Shown: in pieces, positions 59,705 through 64,000 of the stretch | Layout of the letters: every line of letters starts with the position of its first letter | How positions within the stretch are numbered: the stretch's first letter is position 1 | From: Microcaldota archaeon | Lineage (GTDB): Archaea > Micrarchaeota > Micrarchaeia > Norongarragalinales > Norongarragalinaceae | Direction: 5' to 3' | Length of the DNA stretch: 64,000 nucleotides | Assembly (NCBI GenBank): GCA_016207165.1 | Contig: JACQQD010000011.1 | Location: 70,515-134,514, forward strand | Made by a program: the position numbers and the translations under genes | The notes under the pieces: generated by a model | Told to the model about the DNA's origin: nothing | Databases searched by the model: none | The model's input: only the letters and a program-made list of their open reading frames with translations

Positions 59705-60581
59705 TTTTTTCCAACCAATCCACGTACAACGTTACGCCTTCCTCAAAACCCGTTTTTTGCTTCCAGCCCAACGCCTCCAGCTTCGACCCGTCCACGCGGG
59801 TGCGCGACACGTCACCCTTCCAACCCTTCGCGCCACCCGTAAAAGAAAAAACGGGGTCCAAACCCATGGCCTTGCACACCGCGCGCGCCACGTCGTCCAC
59901 CGGACAATCATGGCCCTTGACGTTGTACACCTCGAAATTTTTTTCCTGATTCTCAAAAGCGCACAACACCGCGTCCACCACGTCCGACACGTACACGTAC
60001 GACTTGGTTTGCCTGCCATCCCCCAAAATTTCCAACCGGCTTGCATTGCCCTGAAGTTTCCGGAAAAAATCGTACATGACGCCCCGCCGCGACCTTGGAC
60101 CGAACACGTTGCCCAACCGCAGCACCGTCACACCCAAATTGGACCCCGCCATGCCACGCGCCAACGACTCCGCTTCGGCTTTCGACGCCGCGTACCGGCT
60201 CTCCGGATTCAACGACGCCTCCTCGCCCGCGGGCGCATCGCGGGAACCGTACACCGCCGCCGTGGACGCCAACACGAACCTCGGCACGCCCGCGTCCCTG
60301 CACGCCTCCAAAACCGTTCTCGTGCCCTCCACGTTCACCCGCCGCACGCGCTTTGGTTCCGCCTCGCCTTGGCGCACGTCCGCCGCGGCCGCGAAATGAA
60401 AAACCGCTTCGGCACCCTCCACCGCCTCCAAAACCGCCGCCGCGTCGCAGACGTCCGCCTCCACCAGTTCGCCGGAAACGAATTCCTTGGAGCTAGAAGA
60501 CAAGTCGTCCAATGCCACGGCGTTGAGCCGATCGCACAAGTGGCTGCCAATGAATCCGGCGCCTCCGGTCACTAGAATCAT
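59697..60581 (-). CDS. NAD-dependent sugar nucleotide epimerase/dehydratase
   Basis: A 294-residue extended SDR enzyme: ILVTGGAGFIGSHLCDRLNA (dinucleotide site), DVCDAAAVLEAVEGAEAVFH then FAAAADVRQGE, the catalytic YAASKAEAESLARG (Y-x3-K), and LRLGNVFGPRSRRGVMYDFF. It is of the UDP-glucose 4-epimerase or glucuronate epimerase type; exact substrate is unclear. It is first in the minus-strand glycan cluster and supplies a sugar nucleotide to the transferases downstream. Confidence 0.92.
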   Translation of the reverse strand: MILVTGGAGFIGSHLCDRLNAVALDDLSSSSKEFVSGELVEADVCDAAAVLEAVEGAEAVFHFAAAADVRQGEAEPKRVRRVNVEGTRTVLEACRDAGVPRFVLASTAAVYGSRDAPAGEEASLNPESRYAASKAEAESLARGMAGSNLGVTVLRLGNVFGPRSRRGVMYDFFRKLQGNASRLEILGDGRQTKSYVYVSDVVDAVLCAFENQEKNFEVYNVKGHDCPVDDVARAVCKAMGLDPVFSFTGGAKGWKGDVSRTRVDGSKLEALGWKQKTGFEEGVTLYVDWLEKNG

Positions 60582-60718
60582 GTATAGACGAAAACAAGGA
60601 AAAAAAGGAACTTTAACCCCCCAGTCCCGCCAAAAAAAACCGGGCGTCGCCCAACCCCATCACGTCGTCACTCAAGACCAAAAAAACGGCTTTAAACCCC
60701 TCCCGCCACGGATTCGTT
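60582..60718. other. Intergenic region upstream of the epimerase cluster
   Basis: About 137 bases. A TATA-like ACTTTAACCCC is read near 60610-60620. The region is otherwise GC-rich with A/C tracts, and I see no hairpin. Promoters for the leftward glycan cluster and for the small plus-strand genes should lie here. Confidence 0.4.
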
Positions 60719-60796
60719 ATGGGTTGGTGGTGGGACTTCAAAGTCCTCGTCTGGCTCGCCTTTCTCGTCATCCTACTGTTGACCTTGTTCAAGTAA
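60719..60796 (+). CDS. Tiny membrane protein, 25 aa
   Basis: ATG opens MGWWWDFKVLVWLAFLVILL and LTLFK, a single membrane helix with a Trp-rich head. The TAA stop is at 60794-60796. There is no strong ribosome-binding site, but the sequence is a typical membrane peptide. It is followed by another small gene 40 bases on. Confidence 0.5.
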   Translation: MGWWWDFKVLVWLAFLVILLLTLFK

Positions 60797-60836
60797 GAGG
60801 AAAAGCATTTAAGCCAACCCAAAGAAACCGCTATTC

Positions 60837-60977
60837 ATGAAAGTTCTCCTTAAAGCCATGAAGACCATCGTGGAGCCGTTGCCTGGAAAACCCCGCGAAG
60901 TGGTGGAAGACAAACGCCGCCGAATGCAGGCTTCAAAGCGATCTTCTGAGAAAGGGTTCGGACGACGGGGAACCTAA
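60837..60977 (+). CDS. Small basic protein, 46 aa
   Basis: A 46-residue cytosolic protein: MKVLLKAMKTIVEPLPGKPR, then EVVEDKRRRMQASKRSSEKG and FGRRGT. TATA-like GCATTTAAGCC lies about 25 bases upstream (60805-60815), so it may be a leaderless mRNA. It overlaps the stop of the convergent HEAT gene by 4 bases. Function unknown. Confidence 0.55.
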   Translation: MKVLLKAMKTIVEPLPGKPREVVEDKRRRMQASKRSSEKGFGRRGT

Positions 60978-61438
60978 CGGTTTTCCAATCGGTCCAAAAG
61001 CCGTTGGTGAATCTGCCGAGGTTCGGGGTAATTGGGTTTAAGCTCCCGAAACGCCGCCATGAATTGCTTGTGTTTTCTCAGCAAAGCATCCGGAAAACTT
61101 TCGGCCACCCGCAACGCCTGGAAACGCACCGCCAACGAAGAGTCCACAAATGCGCGGGCCAAAATCGAAACGGCGTCATGGCTGGCCGACGCTGAGAAAA
61201 GAGGCGCCGCCTCCACGATTTCAATCAACACGCGTTCGTGTTCCGTCGATTTGAATGCATTCAACAAGTGCTTGGCCGCCAACGGATGCGCGGTTTTTCC
61301 AAGTTCCTTCACGCCACGGATGCGTTGGGCAACATCTGGGTCGTGCAAATAAAGGGCCAGCGACTCGACGCGTTCAACGCCTTGACCGCGGTTTTTCTGC
61401 TGCAAACCCTCGACAAACCTGGAAAACCACGAAGGCAT
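60974..61438 (-). CDS. HEAT-repeat protein
   Basis: A 154-residue alpha-solenoid with about four HEAT-type helix pairs: YLHDPDVAQRIRGVKELGKT, HPLAAKHLLNAFKSTEHERV, HDAVSILARAFVDSSLAVRF, QALRVAESFPDALLRKHKQF. ATG giving MPSWFSRF was chosen. Such proteins scaffold protein-protein contacts. No enzymatic motif. The gene is transcribed toward the small protein and away from tRNA-Arg. Confidence 0.8.
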   Translation of the reverse strand: MPSWFSRFVEGLQQKNRGQGVERVESLALYLHDPDVAQRIRGVKELGKTAHPLAAKHLLNAFKSTEHERVLIEIVEAAPLFSASASHDAVSILARAFVDSSLAVRFQALRVAESFPDALLRKHKQFMAAFRELKPNYPEPRQIHQRLLDRLENR

Positions 61439-61547
61439 GACGAAAAATTCCTGAAGGAAAATATTAACCCACCGCTTGAACCTGAAGCACACCTCAATCC
61501 GAGAAAGCAATCGGGAAACGGTCTTGGCTTGAAATAAAAAGAGAAAG

Positions 61548-61712
61548 CGGGCCCGACGGGATTTGAACCCGCAACCTGCTGGTGTCTCCCAATGGGAAAA
61601 ACCGTTTTTTGCCGGACTTTCCCCAAGACCGAAGCCTCGGCTTCCAAACCAACAAAACTGGAAAAGCCGTTGATCGGAACCAGCCGCTCTGTCCTGGTTG
61701 AGCCACGGGCCC
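61548..61712 (-). tRNA. tRNA-Arg (CCG) with intron
   Basis: Read on the minus strand, the acceptor GGGCCCG pairs with CGGGCCC and is followed by discriminator G. The anticodon stem GCTGG pairs with CCAGC, and the loop TTCCGA gives anticodon CCG (Arg). The T arm is GCGGGTTCAAATCCCG. An intron of roughly 88 bases interrupts between positions 37 and 38. It contains the hairpin GAAGCC-GA-GGCTTC. The CCA end is not encoded. Confidence 0.93.
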
Positions 61713-61762
61713 GCAGAAGCACTGTAGTGGACTAACGAATTAAAAAAGCCCGGTGGTGGGTT

Positions 61763-62911
61763 TCAAGCCATGACTTTCTGCAACAGCCAGGCGAACACGG
61801 CGGCAAACAACTTGAAGAAAAAGCCCAGCAAGCTGACCATGCTTGCCGCGGCCACGGCCAAGACCAAAGGCAGGTTGTCAAACACGGGCTTGACGGCCGG
61901 AAGTTCGGTGACCTGGTTGAGCGCTTGAGTCAGCGCGGCCTCCGACGCCGTGTCGTTGGCCACCTGCTCGGCCACCGACGCCTGGACTTGCTGGATGGAG
62001 GCGGCCGACAAAGCGATGAACTCGTTGTAGGCGGCGTCCGACGTCATCGCCGCCTTGACGTTCTCGGCCCACGCGCGGCGCACGGACTGGTTAAACGACG
62101 TCAAACCCGGAATGGTCTCCACCGCCGACTGCACGCGTTCCACGGACACGGAATCGGAAAACGTTTTCTTTGAAATGGCGCCCCGCAGGAAACCCTCATC
62201 CAACTGAAAGCCTTCAATGAGGCTGGCGACTTGCCCGCCCACGTCCGGCACCAACGCCAGCGTGGACGACAAAAACGTCTGCTGATAGAACGCCGGCGCG
62301 GCGCTGACTTTGAAAAACGTCAAAAGAAACGCCAATACAACCAAAACCAGCATGCCTTTGCCCACCGCCCCGTACGCAGCGGAAAAATTGAAGTGGTCGG
62401 ACCGCGCGGCAAAAAAAGCCACGGACGACACGGCCACCGCCATGGCGAGAAACACGCCGAAGTAGGGAGCGTACAGAACGCCCAAGACGACAGCGGGAAG
62501 CAGCGTCACCGGGAAAGCCAGTAACGCCGTAAACATATTCTGTTTATAGCCGTAGTGGACCGCCAACGCCAAAACCAAGGAAAACAAGACCAAAAACAAG
62601 ATCATGGACAAGCTGTAAATCTTGGCCAAGTTGAATTCAATGCGGGACACGTCAACGAGGTCCACCGAGGAAAAGCCCACGTTCTGAAACAAGAACGCGG
62701 CAAATGAAAAAAACAGGAGGATCAGGACCAACAGCGGCGCTTTGAGCTTGAAATTCGGGTCCAACACCATGCCGGAAAGCGAAGGCACTTTCAGGTCCAT
62801 GGTCTTGTGGGGCGCCGGGGAAGAAGCCGTCTTCTCGGTGGGCGCTTTCTCCAATTTCATCTTTTCGAGGTCCTGAACCATGGAGTCGCCTGTCTTTTTT
62901 TTAGCCGCCAT
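61763..62911 (-). CDS. Membrane protein with extracytoplasmic helical domain
   Basis: A 382-residue protein. A basic cytosolic N-terminus (AAKKKTGDSMVQDLEKMKLE) is followed by about seven membrane helices (residues 60-220), a largely helical extracytoplasmic domain (about 225-340) without cysteines, and a last helix (LVLAVAAASMVSLLGFFF). The middle resembles no family I can name. Start MAAKKKTG was chosen because it follows the divergent region of methionine aminopeptidase's end. It lies after tRNA-Arg. Confidence 0.75.
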   Translation of the reverse strand: MAAKKKTGDSMVQDLEKMKLEKAPTEKTASSPAPHKTMDLKVPSLSGMVLDPNFKLKAPLLVLILLFFSFAAFLFQNVGFSSVDLVDVSRIEFNLAKIYSLSMILFLVLFSLVLALAVHYGYKQNMFTALLAFPVTLLPAVVLGVLYAPYFGVFLAMAVAVSSVAFFAARSDHFNFSAAYGAVGKGMLVLVVLAFLLTFFKVSAAPAFYQQTFLSSTLALVPDVGGQVASLIEGFQLDEGFLRGAISKKTFSDSVSVERVQSAVETIPGLTSFNQSVRRAWAENVKAAMTSDAAYNEFIALSAASIQQVQASVAEQVANDTASEAALTQALNQVTELPAVKPVFDNLPLVLAVAAASMVSLLGFFFKLFAAVFAWLLQKVMA

Positions 62912-62957
62912 GAAAAACGCTAACGAAACCCCAGTATAAAAAAGAAGCGCTCCGGGC

Positions 62958-63845
62958 CTACACCAGCACGCGAACGGAATCCTTTTCCACAATCACGGTG
63001 GTTTCCGCCTGGGACACCATGCCCGCGTTGACTTCGTTGAGAATGGGGTACTCCCGAAGGATGCCCTGGCGCAAAAGATCGCGGACCGCCAAATTCACCG
63101 ACGCTTCAGAACGCAGCACCGGCAGCAAGTGCCGCTTGGCGAACGGAAGCGTCTGACGCTGTTCGTGAATCCACTGCAAGGCGTTGCGGCTCTGCGGAAG
63201 CCGGGCACCCCGGTCGTCCACCAACGCGTAAATCTCCGTCACCGAACCGTCCTCGACGCGCCCCGCGCCGTTGGTAGCAAAAGGCTCCACCGCAAACACG
63301 TCGTCCTCCTTTAACACGTAGTCACCCACCGGCACGTTCGGCACGCTGACTCCCGCATGCACTACCCAAGGTGCCAATGAGTGGCCACACAAATTCTCAA
63401 TCGGCCGAAAACCCGCCTTGGTAATCGCGTCCGAAATGGCTTGCCCCACGTCCTTGACCGTCTTTCCGGCGCGCATGACGGACAACGCGTCGTCCAGCGC
63501 CTGCTTGGACGCGGAAACCAGTTTCTCGTGCTCGTTGGAGGCATTGAACGTGAAAGCCTGGTCAATGATGCAGCCTTCCACGTGCACGCCGAAGTCCACC
63601 TTGACCACGTCGGAATCCTTCAACACCCGTCCGTCGTTCATCGCCGGCGTGTCATGCGCCGCGGCCTCATTTAACGACAGGCAGGCCTGGAAGCCCATGA
63701 AGGCGCCCTGGCTTTGAATCTCGGATTCGATTTTCTCGGCGGCGTCCAACAACTTGACGCCCGGCTTGACGAAGTCTTCGGCAATCTCGCGGACGGACGC
63801 CGCCACGCGAGCAGCCTCCAAGTAATGCAGGTGTTCATCCGACAT
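62958..63845 (-). CDS. map: Methionine aminopeptidase, type II
   Basis: A 295-residue archaeal enzyme that removes the N-terminal methionine. Metal ligands are in place: VVKVDFGVHVEGCIID (two Asp), CGHSLAPW (His), FAVEPFATNG (Glu) and SQAETTVIV (Glu). The type II insert of about 60 residues is present (ALQWIHEQRQTLPFAKRHLL). Upstream a TATA-like GTTAAATGC at about 63866-63876 lies near the start. The divergent plus-strand lipoprotein begins at 63906. Confidence 0.96.
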   Translation of the reverse strand: MSDEHLHYLEAARVAASVREIAEDFVKPGVKLLDAAEKIESEIQSQGAFMGFQACLSLNEAAAHDTPAMNDGRVLKDSDVVKVDFGVHVEGCIIDQAFTFNASNEHEKLVSASKQALDDALSVMRAGKTVKDVGQAISDAITKAGFRPIENLCGHSLAPWVVHAGVSVPNVPVGDYVLKEDDVFAVEPFATNGAGRVEDGSVTEIYALVDDRGARLPQSRNALQWIHEQRQTLPFAKRHLLPVLRSEASVNLAVRDLLRQGILREYPILNEVNAGMVSQAETTVIVEKDSVRVLV

Positions 63846-63905
63846 AAGCTAACGCCTAAGTACAGGCAAATGCATTTAACCGTTGCGCACCCTAAAACGA
63901 AAAAC

Positions 63906-64000
63906 ATGAAAGCAATACTCGTGGGCTTGCTGGTGCTCTCGTTTCTAGGCGTTGGCTGCCTGGAAGCCGCCAATTCAACGGCAACGCCGACCCCAACCGC
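63906..64000 (+). CDS. Lipoprotein, 5' end only
   Basis: Begins with MKAILVGLLVLSFLGVGC, a lipoprotein signal ending in Cys, then a Thr/Pro-rich stalk (STATPTPT). The gene runs off the window. TATA-like CATTTAACC (63872-63880) precedes it, divergent from map. Confidence 0.7.
   Translation, partial: MKAILVGLLVLSFLGVGCLEAANSTATPTPT

Noticed and set aside
1-64000. CRISPR array or transposase-bearing insertion sequence
   Set aside because: I saw no regularly spaced repeats and no transposase or integrase motif in any frame that could be read.

Overview
The window is archaeal. It carries a complete A-type ATP synthase operon, an ABCE1/RLI ribosome-recycling factor, Sec61-beta, an AK6/Fap7-type adenylate kinase, a type II methionine aminopeptidase, two tRNA genes with introns at position 37/38, and TATA boxes about 25 bases upstream of many starts, often implying leaderless mRNAs. 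The base composition is GC-rich, genes are tightly packed with many ATGA/GTGA overlaps, and there are many tiny proteins. Bacterial-type genes (MetK, a BlaI/M56 pair, type II pantothenate kinase, HicAB) sit among them. This would suit a DPANN lineage such as Diapherotrites, but the sequence alone does not settle the phylum.

Region by region: (1) 1-1.8 kb, a truncated gene end, S-adenosylhomocysteinase and a tiny membrane protein. (2) 1.8-10.7 kb, the ATP synthase operon in the order H-I-K-E-C-F-A-B-x-D. x is an unrecognised gene, and the 5' ends of both atpB and atpD are duplicated just upstream of the real genes with only synonymous changes. (3) 10.7-13.7 kb, DinB polymerase and ABCE1, divergent across a double hairpin. 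(4) 13.7-29.3 kb, an accessory island for thiol redox and copper. It holds DsbA-like, triple-thioredoxin, glutaredoxin-like and CSHC redoxins, two CcdA-like transporters, CopA, a copper chaperone, a cupredoxin, a PadR-TRASH regulator, a BlaI/M56 pair, and a string of small membrane proteins. Three adjacent paralogous membrane proteins here end in exactly the same nonapeptide, GLPNMVGGC; this is the strongest candidate for an undescribed system. (5) 29.3-38.5 kb, a lipoprotein, a K+-independent-type membrane pyrophosphatase, DUF1761 and DUF92 proteins, threonine aldolase, a PfkB kinase, HicAB, two paralogous membrane proteins and Sec61-beta. (6) 38.5-39.8 kb, an AT-rich insertion with two unknown genes. 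(7) 39.8-50.4 kb, an AbrB-like protein, a giant coiled-coil surface protein, a CYTH-like protein, a secreted lipoprotein nuclease, AK6, an EF-Tu-like pseudo-GTPase, CutA, type II pantothenate kinase and Thi4. (8) 50.5-53.4 kb, tRNA-Ile, a lipoprotein, and an HTH-CBS regulator divergent from a bacterial-type metK. (9) 53.4-60.6 kb, a minus-strand cluster for surface glycan or lipid-linked sugar synthesis. (10) 60.7-64 kb, two tiny genes, a HEAT-repeat protein, tRNA-Arg, a membrane protein, methionine aminopeptidase and the start of a lipoprotein gene.

How the genes work together: the pyrophosphatase and the A-ATPase share an ion gradient. MetK, AhcY and methyltransferases form the SAM cycle. 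In the redox island, CcdA-type proteins could pass electrons across the membrane to extracytoplasmic redoxins, while the CopA, chaperone and cupredoxin genes handle copper. Shared palindromes upstream of these genes suggest at least two local regulons.
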